From Emergencia sp. (GTDB lineage Bacteria; Bacillota; Clostridia; Peptostreptococcales; Anaerovoracaceae), in assembly GCA_022767345.1 (NCBI GenBank), contig JALEOD010000044.1, positions 62,001 through 126,000 of the forward strand: a stretch of DNA of 64,000 bases, in the 5' to 3' direction. Positions 48,400-56,909 of this stretch are shown piece after piece (position 1 is the stretch's first letter; each line of letters starts with the position of its first letter). The notes beneath the pieces were generated by a model, which searched no databases, was not told the origin of the DNA, and saw only the letters and a program-made list of their open reading frames with translations. The position numbers and the translations under genes are program-made.

Positions 48400-49329
48400 A
48401 TGGCTGTAACTGCACAATTAGTAAAAGAATTAAGAGAAATGACCGGCGCCGGCATGATGGACTGCAAGAAGGCACTGGTTGAAACTGATGGCGACATCGA
48501 TAAAGCTGTAGAAGTCCTGAGAGAAAAAGGTTTATCCAAAGCGGCTAAGAAAGCAGGCAGAATCGCTGCAGAAGGTCTTGTGAAAATCGCATTTTCCGAT
48601 GATCACAAGAATGCTGCTGTAATCGAAGTAAACTCCGAGACAGACTTCGTTGCAAAGAACCCTGAGTTCGTAGAATTCGTAGACAATCTGTCCAAGATGG
48701 CACTGGCTGACGAAGCAAAGTGCATGGACTGCTTCATGGAAATGACTTATGGTGATGAAGGCACTGTAAAAGACGCCCTGACCAACAAGATTTCCAAGAT
48801 CGGCGAAAACATGAACATCAGAAGATTTGAAAAGCTGGCTACTGACGGTGTTGTTTATACAGGATATATTCACGGCGGCGGCAAAATCGGCGTTATCGTA
48901 GGTATCGAAACTGAAGCAGCTGCTTCTGAAATCGAAACCGTAGGTAAAGACGTAGCTATGCAGGTTGCGTCCATGAATCCTAAGTTTGTGGACGAGACAC
49001 AGGTTGATTCTGACTGGCTTGCTTCCGAGACAGAAATTGCGAAACAGCAGCTTCTCAACGAAGGCAAGAAGGAAGAACTTCTTGACAGAATCATCCCTGG
49101 CAAGATTAAGGCTATCTTAAAGGAAGTATGCCTTGTAGACCAGAAGTTCGTTAAGAACGGCGATCTGACTGTTGCACAGTATGTGGAAGAAGAAGCTAAG
49201 AAGCTTGGCAAATCCATGAAGGTTGTAGAAATGATTCGTTACGAAGTAGGCGAAGGTATCGAAAAGAAAGAAGAAGACTTCGCTGCAGAAGTAGCAGCAC
49301 AGCAGGCTGCAGCAGCTGCTAAGAACTAA
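48400..49329 (+). CDS. tsf: Elongation factor Ts
   Basis: The 309-residue guanine nucleotide exchange factor for EF-Tu starts with a UBA-like domain holding LVKELREMTGAGMMDCKKAL, then KKAGRIAAEGLV and EVNSETDFVAKNPEF, the core contact with EF-Tu. It shares the rpsB promoter and ends at a strong terminator. Confidence 0.97.
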   Translation: MAVTAQLVKELREMTGAGMMDCKKALVETDGDIDKAVEVLREKGLSKAAKKAGRIAAEGLVKIAFSDDHKNAAVIEVNSETDFVAKNPEFVEFVDNLSKMALADEAKCMDCFMEMTYGDEGTVKDALTNKISKIGENMNIRRFEKLATDGVVYTGYIHGGGKIGVIVGIETEAAASEIETVGKDVAMQVASMNPKFVDETQVDSDWLASETEIAKQQLLNEGKKEELLDRIIPGKIKAILKEVCLVDQKFVKNGDLTVAQYVEEEAKKLGKSMKVVEMIRYEVGEGIEKKEEDFAAEVAAQQAAAAAKN

Positions 49330-49361
49330 TCAAAACAGCAACTGGCAAATAAGTAAGAATG

Positions 49362-49407
49362 AAAACCCCTGAAAGACTCACAGGCTGAGCGCTTTCAGGG
49401 GTTTTTT
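49362..49407 (+). terminator. Terminator of rpsB-tsf
   Basis: AAAACCCCTGAAAG at 49362-49375 pairs perfectly over 14 bases with CTTTCAGGGGTTTT at 49392-49405, with more T after it. Confidence 0.96.
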
Positions 49408-49419
49408 AGTGGTTTTGAT

Positions 49420-49432
49420 TGTAACGGTTACA
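49420..49432. promoter_or_regulatory. Perfect palindrome TGTAACGGTTACA
   Basis: The 13-base palindrome lies 130 bases before the decayed racemase-like gene. It looks like an operator, for example for a GntR- or LacI-type protein, but no matching regulator gene is adjacent. Confidence 0.4.
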
Positions 49433-49564
49433 AAAAACAGCGGGTTTATTTGTCAGGGCGAATAAAGACAAAGTGAGGAAGGCCTGCTACCATGATTTAG
49501 TGAAAAGCGGATAACGGTTTTTCTGCTTTACGTTAAATTGCGTGAAATTTGAGGAGAAACAGAG

Positions 49565-49776
49565 ATGAAAATTAAAATCATTAATCCGGTACCAAATCTG
49601 GGAACCTCGACCATAGAAGCGATGACAGCTTACTTGAAAGACGCTGTTATGGCTGTGTGCAGGTCATTGAACCTTTGAAAACAGGAATCAAATTACTCGA
49701 ACTGATGATACAGATGAAATTTGTCAACAGTATTAAAAGTACAGAGATAAAAAGGAGCGATTATATCGCAGAGTAG
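49565..49776 (+). pseudogene. Decayed Asp/Glu/hydantoin racemase-like gene
   Basis: The start MKIKIINPVPNLGTSTIEAM follows GAGGAGAAACAG and resembles the N-terminus of the racemase superfamily (MKIKxINPNT). In another frame the end reads CVQVIEPLKTGIKLLELMIQ then MKFVNSIKSTEIKRSDYIAE, typical of the C-terminus of the same group. Only about 70 of the usual 220-240 codons remain, and the frame changes between the halves, so a large internal deletion removed the centre. Confidence 0.6.
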
Positions 49777-49782
49777 GAAAGG

Positions 49783-49894
49783 ATACAGGGTCGGCTTTCA
49801 TACAAAATCAAAAAATGATTTTACGATAGACTTTACGGCAAAATCTAAGAAGACTGCTGAAGACAAAGAATACGAACTTCAAAAGTATGATTAG
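49783..49894 (+). pseudogene. Short coding remnant of unknown origin
   Basis: One frame reads GYRVGFHTKSKNDFTIDF, then TAKSKKTAEDKEYELQKYD and a stop at 49892-49894, with no start codon. It looks like the end of a decayed gene. It overlaps the beginning of the frame at 49887. Confidence 0.35.
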
Positions 49895-50207
49895 TTTATA
49901 TAAAGATAAAAATGTAAACAGAAAAAATGCCTCTTTAATTTTTAACACCCACTATTGTGAAGAGCTGGATTTATTTAACAGGCAGGATAATATATGGATT
50001 TCCAAGGCGTCAGATAAGGTGGAATTGTATAACATGTATAGCGGGTACAATGTCAGATCCGAGCTTTTAAAGAGTAAACAGTTTTATTGCAACGCATTTA
50101 ATACAGCAGTAGATTACGAGGAACTGGTGAGGATTCTTTTGAAAAATAACTGTTTGAAGCATTCTGAAGATGACCTTTTGAATGTAACTCCTTATCATGC
50201 GAGATAG
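49887..50207 (+). CDS. Hypothetical protein, possibly a gene fragment
   Basis: The frame gives 106 residues (MISLYKDKNVNRKNASLIFN at the start, NTAVDYEELVRILLKNNC near the end). It has no recognised domain and no clear ribosome site. It lies in a stretch of decayed genes; 50208-50386 also holds coding-like pieces (YQGEVRVFVSVTDLVTS) without a start. It may be a fragment rather than a functional gene. Confidence 0.4.
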   Translation: MISLYKDKNVNRKNASLIFNTHYCEELDLFNRQDNIWISKASDKVELYNMYSGYNVRSELLKSKQFYCNAFNTAVDYEELVRILLKNNCLKHSEDDLLNVTPYHAR

Positions 50208-50386
50208 ATTGAGAAAAACAGTGCAGTAAAAACAGCATTAAATCTCTATCAAGGCGAGGTTAGGGTTTTCGTATCGGTGACGGATTTGGTGACAAGCTGA
50301 GAATTCCCAAAGATTATAAAGATAAAATCATCAGTGTAAAGAAATACTGCACGAACCGGAACCTTCTAAAATGACGGCAAATCTTA

Positions 50387-50416
50387 TTGACATAGAGTGG
50401 AAATTACCTATATAAT
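50387..50416 (+). promoter_or_regulatory. Promoter of the SARP-like regulator
   Basis: TTGACA at 50387-50392 and TATAAT at 50411-50416 are 18 bases apart; both boxes match the consensus fully. The start codon is 39 bases further, after TTGGAGGTG. Confidence 0.85.
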
Positions 50417-50454
50417 AGAGGCAGTTTTATGTACCAAAAATTGGAGGTGTCGGT

Positions 50455-51636
50455 ATGTCCAAAAACGACTTTGTGTGTGTACGCATGTTTGGCGGATTTG
50501 TCATCAGTTACCGAGGCACGAAGTATAATATGACGCAGCATTTAAACAAGCAGCCGCTGAATCTTCTGCAGTATCTGCTGCTTAATCATGAGAAGGTTGT
50601 TTCCAATGAAGACCTTTATGATGCTCTTTGGAGTGAGAGCAAGAATCCAAAGAGCGCGCTGAAGTTCACCATTCACAGTCTGCGCGCGTCTTTGAAGGAA
50701 TTGTTTGGAGAAGGAACGGACTGGATTGTTTCCAGTAAAGGCGGATACAGAATTACAAGTGAAATCAAATTTGTTTTGGACACGGACTTACTTACTGAGA
50801 TTTCTCAGAAACTGGAAGGAAAAGTTGAACTGACACAAAAAGAGTATAAAGAAGCTATGAAGGTCATGGAGCTTTATAGCGGACATCTCTACATGACATC
50901 TTCACAGCACTTTTGGATTATGCAGCTGGCAGAATGGTATAGGGTAAGTTTTGCTAATATTGTAGGAAGAATCTGCAAGTATCTGATTAATCAGGGCGAA
51001 TATGAACAGATGATTAAGATTGATTATCAGGCAATTTTGCGGGAACCTTTTTATGAAGGTCTGCATTATTTTTATATACAGGGGCTGATTAAGACCCAGG
51101 AATATCACAAGGCGATTCAGTATTATGACGAGATTAACGAGGCCTTTTATAAGGAACTGGGCACTGGTCTGTCGCCGAAGTTTAAGGAACTCTATGAACT
51201 GATTGAAGAAGATCAGGCAAAGATTCTTAAAATCTCAGAGGTGAAAAAAGAACTCAACGACAATCGGGACAGGCAGAGTGACAGAGGTGGATTCTACTGT
51301 ACTTTCGACATGTTTAAGCACGTGTATGAACTGACTTCCAAAGTTGCTAAGCGTGAAAACAAGAACTACTATCTGATTTTATTCGGGGTAACAGGTGCTG
51401 CGGAAATCGATAAGAGAAGTACGATTTTGAACAAGCTGAAGACCATGATTTTGGACTCTATTCGTTCCTCTGATATCTGTGCAAGAGTGGCGGATGATCA
51501 GTTTGTGCTTTTAGTGCAGTGCGCGCAGCCGGATGATACCTATATTATCGTGCAGCGTATTTCCCAGCTCTTTTACAAATCCTATTCTTCACGCCAGTAT
51601 CGTTTAAATTACAGCGTGGAAGATATTAATGATTAA
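50455..51636 (+). CDS. SARP/BTAD-type regulator with a degenerate GGDEF domain
   Basis: The 393-residue protein has an OmpR-like winged helix at residues 1-105 (MFGGFVISYRGTKYNMTQHL, SNEDLYDALWSESKNPKSAL, KGGYRITSEIKF) and a BTAD helical domain at 110-245 (YSGHLYMTSSQHFWIMQLAE, HKAIQYYDEINEAFYKELG). The C-terminal 110 residues resemble a GGDEF domain, ending in IRSSDICARVADDQFVLLVQ. The GGDEF motif is changed to ADDQF, so cyclase activity is unlikely, but the RxxD (RSSD) inhibitory site five residues before it remains. It could be a cyclic-di-GMP-responsive transcription activator; that is inference. Confidence 0.82.
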   Translation: MSKNDFVCVRMFGGFVISYRGTKYNMTQHLNKQPLNLLQYLLLNHEKVVSNEDLYDALWSESKNPKSALKFTIHSLRASLKELFGEGTDWIVSSKGGYRITSEIKFVLDTDLLTEISQKLEGKVELTQKEYKEAMKVMELYSGHLYMTSSQHFWIMQLAEWYRVSFANIVGRICKYLINQGEYEQMIKIDYQAILREPFYEGLHYFYIQGLIKTQEYHKAIQYYDEINEAFYKELGTGLSPKFKELYELIEEDQAKILKISEVKKELNDNRDRQSDRGGFYCTFDMFKHVYELTSKVAKRENKNYYLILFGVTGAAEIDKRSTILNKLKTMILDSIRSSDICARVADDQFVLLVQCAQPDDTYIIVQRISQLFYKSYSSRQYRLNYSVEDIND

Positions 51637-51650
51637 AATATCTGCAATGC

Positions 51651-51681
51651 AAAAAAAGGCTTTCAAAAAAGCCCTTTTTTT
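51651..51681 (+). terminator. Terminator after the SARP-like gene
   Basis: AAAAAGGCTTT and AAAGCC flank a short loop and are followed by CTTTTTTT. It lies only 50 bases before the next gene and may attenuate rather than end transcription. Confidence 0.8.
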
Positions 51682-51730
51682 AGTATACTTAAAATGAGTG
51701 CATAGCTTGAATTATAGAGGAAGTTTAAAT

Positions 51731-53794
51731 ATGGCAGGCAAAGAAAAAGAAACGATTTTGATAGTAGATGATTCAGAAATGAACCGTTTGATTCTAAGCG
51801 ATATTTTGGAAGATGAATTTGAAATTCTGGAGGCTGAAAACGGCGAAGAGGGTATTATGATTCTCCAGAAAAGAAATATGGAAATTTCTCTGGTGCTTCT
51901 GGACATTGTTATGCCGGGCATAGACGGATTCGGCGTGCTGGAAGTGATGAATCACAACCGCTGGATTAAGGATATTCCCGTGGTGATGATTTCGGCAGAG
52001 AATTCTACAGATTATATTGCAAGAGCCTACGAACTCGGAGTAACGGACTTTATTTCGCGTCCTTTTGACTCTTCTGTGGTTTACCGGCGAGTCAACAATA
52101 CCATTATGCTCTATGCCAAGCAGAAAAAGCTGGCAACCATGGTTGCAGATCAGATTTATGAGACAGAAAAGCGAAGCGGACTTTTAGTTTCTATCCTCAG
52201 CCATATTGTTGAGTTTAGAAATGGTGAAAGCGGTATGCACGTTATTCATGTACAGGCACTAACAGAGTTGTTTCTCAGAGGTTTGGCAAAGAAAACAGAT
52301 AAGTATAATCTGACTCCGGCGCAGATTTCTCTGATTTCTGTGACTTCCGCACTCCATGACATTGGAAAAATCGGCATTCCCGATCATGTTCTGAATAAGC
52401 CGGGCAAGTTAACCGATGAAGAGTTCGCTATTATGAAGACCCATTCTCAGCTGGGGGCTTCCATGCTTAAAGCGATGCCTTTTTATAAGGATGAGGATCT
52501 GGTGAAAGTTGCCATTGATATTTGTCAGTCTCACCACGAACGGTATGACGGAAGAGGCTATCCAGACGGACTTTCTGGAGAGGAAATCCCTATTGCTGCG
52601 CAGGTTGTGGCGCTCGCCGATGTTTATGACGCGCTGACCAGTGAACGCGTTTATAAAAAAGCCTTTCCTCACGAAAAGGCACTGGAGATGATTTTGAATG
52701 GAGAGTGCGGCGCTTTTAATCCGCTGATTTTGGAGTGTTTAAAGGATAATGAAGAAGAGATCCGCAAGGTTATGGAGAATGAAACACAGGTTTTCAGCCT
52801 TGACAAGAGTCTTTATCATATTTCCGACAGTATTGCCGATCGTGAGGAATTTTCCGCAGTGGACAAAGCGATGCGGCTTTTGGAATATGAGCAGAAAAAG
52901 AACGAATTTTACGCGGAGATGTCCAAAGAGATTCAGTTTGAGTATACGGCAGTGCCGCCGGTGCTTACGGTATCTCCATGGGGCGCTAAAATATTAGGAA
53001 TTTCAGAAAATATCCTGAATCCTATGGAGGATGACAGCTTAAAGAGGTGTTTCCGTCATGAGAATATACAGAAATTTATTGAGTGTCTCTCGAAAACGAC
53101 ACCGGAGAATCCAATCATTCAGATGGACTTTGAAATGACACAGGAGGGAGAAGCAAGGTGGAAACGTGTTGTTGCCCAGACCATATGGGTAAGTAAAGAG
53201 AACGCTGCTTTCGCCAAATTTTACGGTAAAATTACGGACATTCATGAGGAACATATCGAACTGTCCATTCTGAAGAAAATGTCATCAAGAGATGGTTTGA
53301 CGGGGCTTTACAACAGAGTGGTTGCTGCGCAAATGATGGTAGAACACATGCAGAAAAAACCGGATCATTCTTTTGCATTTATCATATTCGATATTGATGA
53401 TTTCAAATCCGTCAACGATCAATACGGGCATATCTTTGGGGATTCGGTGCTGAAATATGTGGCGGATAAGCTGACCCAGAGTATCAGAAGTTCCGATATT
53501 GCGGCGCGCATTGGCGGAGATGAATTTATGGTGTTCTTAGAGTACAGAACCAGTCTGGAGATGGTAGTGGAACGTATCTTTGCTGCAATCAACAGTGAGT
53601 TTGAAGGTTTTCCTGTTTCAATCAGTATGGGCATTGCGAAATCAAGCGATGTGGGGACGGACTATACACAGCTTTACCACTGCGCGGACTGTGCTTTATA
53701 TACCGCAAAGAAAGGCGGAAAGGGACGTTATTATTTTTACGATACATCCATGAAGGATACGCTTCTTGCGACTTCACAGGGTAAAGAAGAATAA
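51731..53794 (+). CDS. Response regulator with REC, HD-GYP, PAS-like and GGDEF domains
   Basis: The 687-residue protein has a receiver at residues 7-125 (ILIVDDSEMNR, phosphoacceptor Asp in LVLLDIVMPG), an HD-GYP phosphodiesterase at 150-345 (ALHDIGKIGIPDHVLNKPG, SHHERYDGRGYPDGLSG), a PAS-like region at 385-505 and a GGDEF cyclase at 515-670 (SSRDGLTGLYNRVVAA, IFDIDDFKSVNDQYGHIFGD, RSSDIAARIGGDEF). The GGDEF active site and the RSSD I-site are intact, so the protein could both make and degrade cyclic-di-GMP. The start at 51731 follows AGAGGAAG. It is probably phosphorylated through the neighbouring kinase and Hpt. Confidence 0.92.
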   Translation: MAGKEKETILIVDDSEMNRLILSDILEDEFEILEAENGEEGIMILQKRNMEISLVLLDIVMPGIDGFGVLEVMNHNRWIKDIPVVMISAENSTDYIARAYELGVTDFISRPFDSSVVYRRVNNTIMLYAKQKKLATMVADQIYETEKRSGLLVSILSHIVEFRNGESGMHVIHVQALTELFLRGLAKKTDKYNLTPAQISLISVTSALHDIGKIGIPDHVLNKPGKLTDEEFAIMKTHSQLGASMLKAMPFYKDEDLVKVAIDICQSHHERYDGRGYPDGLSGEEIPIAAQVVALADVYDALTSERVYKKAFPHEKALEMILNGECGAFNPLILECLKDNEEEIRKVMENETQVFSLDKSLYHISDSIADREEFSAVDKAMRLLEYEQKKNEFYAEMSKEIQFEYTAVPPVLTVSPWGAKILGISENILNPMEDDSLKRCFRHENIQKFIECLSKTTPENPIIQMDFEMTQEGEARWKRVVAQTIWVSKENAAFAKFYGKITDIHEEHIELSILKKMSSRDGLTGLYNRVVAAQMMVEHMQKKPDHSFAFIIFDIDDFKSVNDQYGHIFGDSVLKYVADKLTQSIRSSDIAARIGGDEFMVFLEYRTSLEMVVERIFAAINSEFEGFPVSISMGIAKSSDVGTDYTQLYHCADCALYTAKKGGKGRYYFYDTSMKDTLLATSQGKEE

Positions 53795-53814
53795 GTGAAA
53801 GGGAGGAAGTTAAA

Positions 53815-54166
53815 ATGACAGTAAAAGAATGTTATGAAATGATGGGGGGGAGATTATGAAGGCGTATTCTCTCGTCTGCGTAAAGATGAGAGAATTGAAA
53901 AGTTTGCGCTGAAATTTTTAGATGACGGCAGTTATCAGCTGCTGTGTGATTCTTTAACAGCGGGGAATTATGACGAAGCATTTCGAGCTTCCCATACCAT
54001 TAAAGGAGTTTGTCAGAACTTGGGTTTTGAAAAGCTGCATGTATCAGCAGACGCTTTGACAGAAAAGCTTCGTGCAAAAGAAACAGACGACCTTGCGCCG
54101 TACGTGGATCGCCTGAAGGAAGACTATGCTATTACAATTCAGGCAATTCAGGGATTGCTGAAATAA
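53815..54166 (+). pseudogene. Hpt phosphotransfer protein with a frameshift at a G7 tract
   Basis: ATG at 53815 follows GGGAGG and opens MTVKECYEMMGG; at a run of seven G (53844-53850) the frame ends after RL. With one G less the frame continues GDYEGVFSRLRKDERIEK, FALKFLDDGSYQLLCDSL and the Hpt signature ASHTIKGVCQNLGFEKL, to a TAA at 54164-54166, giving about 117 residues. The region downstream of the tract has no alternative start codon. Possible causes are phase variation by slippage, programmed frameshifting or a sequencing error. The gene lies between the HD-GYP regulator and the hybrid kinase, where it would relay phosphate. Confidence 0.8.
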
Positions 54167-54177
54167 GGAGAAACAGT

Positions 54178-56715
54178 GTGAAGAAGAATTATAGCAGGTA
54201 TTTATTAATCAGTATTATAATAGCGGCAATTTTAAGTACTGCTGTCTTTGCCGGTGTGACTCAATTTATGAAGGGAAAGAGTGAGAGCTCTATCCGAAGA
54301 ATTGGTGAAATTTATATGACAGAGATGAACCGCCAGATTCAGCAGAAATTTGATACGGTGATGAACTTGAGAATTTTACAGATTGAGGGACTGATTCAAA
54401 GAACTCCACCGGAGGATTACCAATTCGATGAGGTGCTCCTGGGGGAACTGCAGACCGGTGCGCGCGTTAGAGATTTTCAGTATTTGGCGCTCTACACCAA
54501 AGAAGGCGAGTCGGCTCTGATTTACGGCGAAGAAGTAACGCCTTTTGACGAAGATGAGTTCATGCAGATTCTGGACGATAATGATAAGCGGATTTCACGA
54601 GGTCATACATCGGACGATCAGAGCTTGCTGCTGATTGCTGTACCGGCCGGATACGACATGGGCGGAGGGAAAAAGAGTGACGTTGTTGTTGTAGGAATTT
54701 CCATGGACGATATCAGTCACAGCCTTTTCTTAAATGAGAGCAATGTGACGGCGTACTCTCACATCATTAACAGCGATGGAGATTTTGTTATCAGAGGCGG
54801 CGATGCCTTTAGAGATAATTTCTTTGACCGCATGATGGCAACGATGGAGACTTATGATGGAAAGACGAAGGAAAAATATCGGGAGGAATTAAAGGCGGCT
54901 ATTGCGAAAAATGTCAAATATTCCACCGTCGTTTTTATGGATGGAGAGCGAAAACATCTCTATATGACAGAATTGTCCGATTCGAAGTGGTATTTAATCA
55001 GCATTATGCCATTTGGTGAACTGGATAAGATTGTTTACGAGTTGGATGAAGTGCGGTCAATCACCATGCTGATCGCTGGCATCACCATTTTGGTCATGCT
55101 GCTTCTGATTTTCCTGCTTTATTATAAAATGATGAAGACACAAATGCGTGAACTGGAAAATGCAAAGAAAGAGGCGGTTCATGCCAATGCGGCAAAGAGT
55201 GAATTCCTTTCCAGTATGAGCCATGATATCAGAACTCCGATGAACGCTATTGTGGGTATGACAGAGATTGCCATTAAAAACGAGGGAAACAGCAGCAGAG
55301 TAGACGATTGCCTGCAGAAAATCAAGCTGTCCAGCAAACATCTGCTGGGACTGATTAATGATGTTCTGGATATGTCCAAGATAGAAAGCGGGAAGATGAA
55401 CCTTTCCATGGATCAGCTTTCTTTGCGGGAGGCAATGAAGGACATCGTACAGATTATGCAGCCGCAGTTTAAGACGAAAAACCAGCATTTTGACATTTTT
55501 ATTCAGAAGATTGTTTCTGAAAATGTGATGTGCGATAGTGTGCGTCTGAACCAGATTCTTTTGAATCTGCTGTCAAATGCCCATAAGTTTACACCGGAGG
55601 AGGGCATCATCAATGTATATCTGATGCAGGAGGATTCTCCGTTAGGTGAGGAATATGTCAGAAATCAGTTCCGCGTGAAAGATAATGGAATTGGCATGAG
55701 TGCGGAATTTATCGATAAGATATTCGACTCCTTTACCAGAGAAAAATCTCTGGTGGTGGAGAAGATTGCAGGCAGCGGTCTTGGGATGGCAATCACCAAA
55801 CATATCCTTGACGCTATGGGCGGCACCATTGAAATCCAAAGTGAACCGGGAAAAGGCAGCGAATTCTGCATTACCGTTGATTTAAAGAAAGCGGCCGTTG
55901 ATGAAGGAGATATGGCGCTGGATATTGATGCAGTGCTTGTAGTCGATGACAATGAGAATCTCTGTTTCAGTGCAGTAGCAGTTTTAGAAGAGCTGGGTGC
56001 CAGAGCAGAGTATGCCCTCAGCGGTGAAAAAGCCCTTGAGATGATTGAGGCGAGACATAGCGAAGGCAGGGACTATCAGGTAGTTCTTCTCGACTGGAAG
56101 ATGCCGGGCATGGATGGTGTACATACCATGAGGGAAATCAGCAGAAGAGTAGAGCATAAGATTCCGGTATTCCTGATTTCTGCTTATGATTGGAGTGATA
56201 TAGAACGTCAGGCTCTGGACGCGGGAATTACCGGCTTTATTGCAAAACCGCTCTTCAAATCCACCCTTTACTATGGTTTGAAACGTTACCTGCAGGGAGA
56301 GACGGCAGATGAAGAAAAGGAAGAAAGCTATGACTTCTCAGGAAAGAGAATTCTGCTGACTGAGGACAATGAACTAAATTATGAAATCGCCAATGATATT
56401 CTTACAGAAGTGGGATTTGAAGTAGAGTGGGCAGAAAATGGACAGATTTGTGTTGATAAAATGAGTCAGTCGCCGCTTTACTACTATGATGCGATTTTGA
56501 TGGATATTAGAATGCCGATCATGAACGGATACGAGGCGGCATCTGCTGTACGCGCCCTTAAGCGTGAGGACCATAATCTTCCGATTATCGCTATGTCAGC
56601 GGATGCCTTTGCAGAGGATATCCAGCACAGTCTGGACTGCGGTATGAATGCCCATACAGCAAAGCCGATTGACATTGATGAAGTGATGAAACTTTTATCA
56701 AAATACTTAAAATAA
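54178..56715 (+). CDS. Hybrid sensor histidine kinase with two receiver domains
   Basis: The 845-residue protein has a membrane helix at residues 9-28, an extracytoplasmic sensor region (30-290, Cache-like but not firmly assigned), a second helix at about 295-318, then HisKA with the H-box SSMSHDIRTPMNAIVG (His 349), an HATPase domain (NLLSNAHKFTPEEG, GSGLGMAITKHILDAMGG) and two receivers: REC1 with VVLLDWKMPGMDG and REC2 with ILMDIRMPIMNG. The start is GTG at 54178 after AAGGAGAAACA. With the Hpt gene it forms a multistep phosphorelay. Confidence 0.93.
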   Translation: MKKNYSRYLLISIIIAAILSTAVFAGVTQFMKGKSESSIRRIGEIYMTEMNRQIQQKFDTVMNLRILQIEGLIQRTPPEDYQFDEVLLGELQTGARVRDFQYLALYTKEGESALIYGEEVTPFDEDEFMQILDDNDKRISRGHTSDDQSLLLIAVPAGYDMGGGKKSDVVVVGISMDDISHSLFLNESNVTAYSHIINSDGDFVIRGGDAFRDNFFDRMMATMETYDGKTKEKYREELKAAIAKNVKYSTVVFMDGERKHLYMTELSDSKWYLISIMPFGELDKIVYELDEVRSITMLIAGITILVMLLLIFLLYYKMMKTQMRELENAKKEAVHANAAKSEFLSSMSHDIRTPMNAIVGMTEIAIKNEGNSSRVDDCLQKIKLSSKHLLGLINDVLDMSKIESGKMNLSMDQLSLREAMKDIVQIMQPQFKTKNQHFDIFIQKIVSENVMCDSVRLNQILLNLLSNAHKFTPEEGIINVYLMQEDSPLGEEYVRNQFRVKDNGIGMSAEFIDKIFDSFTREKSLVVEKIAGSGLGMAITKHILDAMGGTIEIQSEPGKGSEFCITVDLKKAAVDEGDMALDIDAVLVVDDNENLCFSAVAVLEELGARAEYALSGEKALEMIEARHSEGRDYQVVLLDWKMPGMDGVHTMREISRRVEHKIPVFLISAYDWSDIERQALDAGITGFIAKPLFKSTLYYGLKRYLQGETADEEKEESYDFSGKRILLTEDNELNYEIANDILTEVGFEVEWAENGQICVDKMSQSPLYYYDAILMDIRMPIMNGYEAASAVRALKREDHNLPIIAMSADAFAEDIQHSLDCGMNAHTAKPIDIDEVMKLLSKYLK

Positions 56716-56744
56716 GCGAGGCAGATATAGCCCCCTCCCTTTGG

Positions 56745-56795
56745 CAGCCTCTTTGGAGAAGTAAACATGACTTTTCCAAAGAGGCTGTTGTATTA
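56745..56795 (+). terminator. Terminator after the hybrid kinase
   Basis: CAGCCTCTTTGGA at 56745-56757 pairs perfectly with TCCAAAGAGGCTG at 56775-56787, followed by TTGTATTATTTT. Confidence 0.85.
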
Positions 56796-56909
56796 TTTTC
56801 AAAAAAAAACGCGGGAGTTATGGAATTTTACAAAACATTTGCGTTTTCAAAGTTGATATACTTTAGATAGATTCAGAGAAGAAGTATAGTTTTGGAAAGG
56901 AAATAAAAG

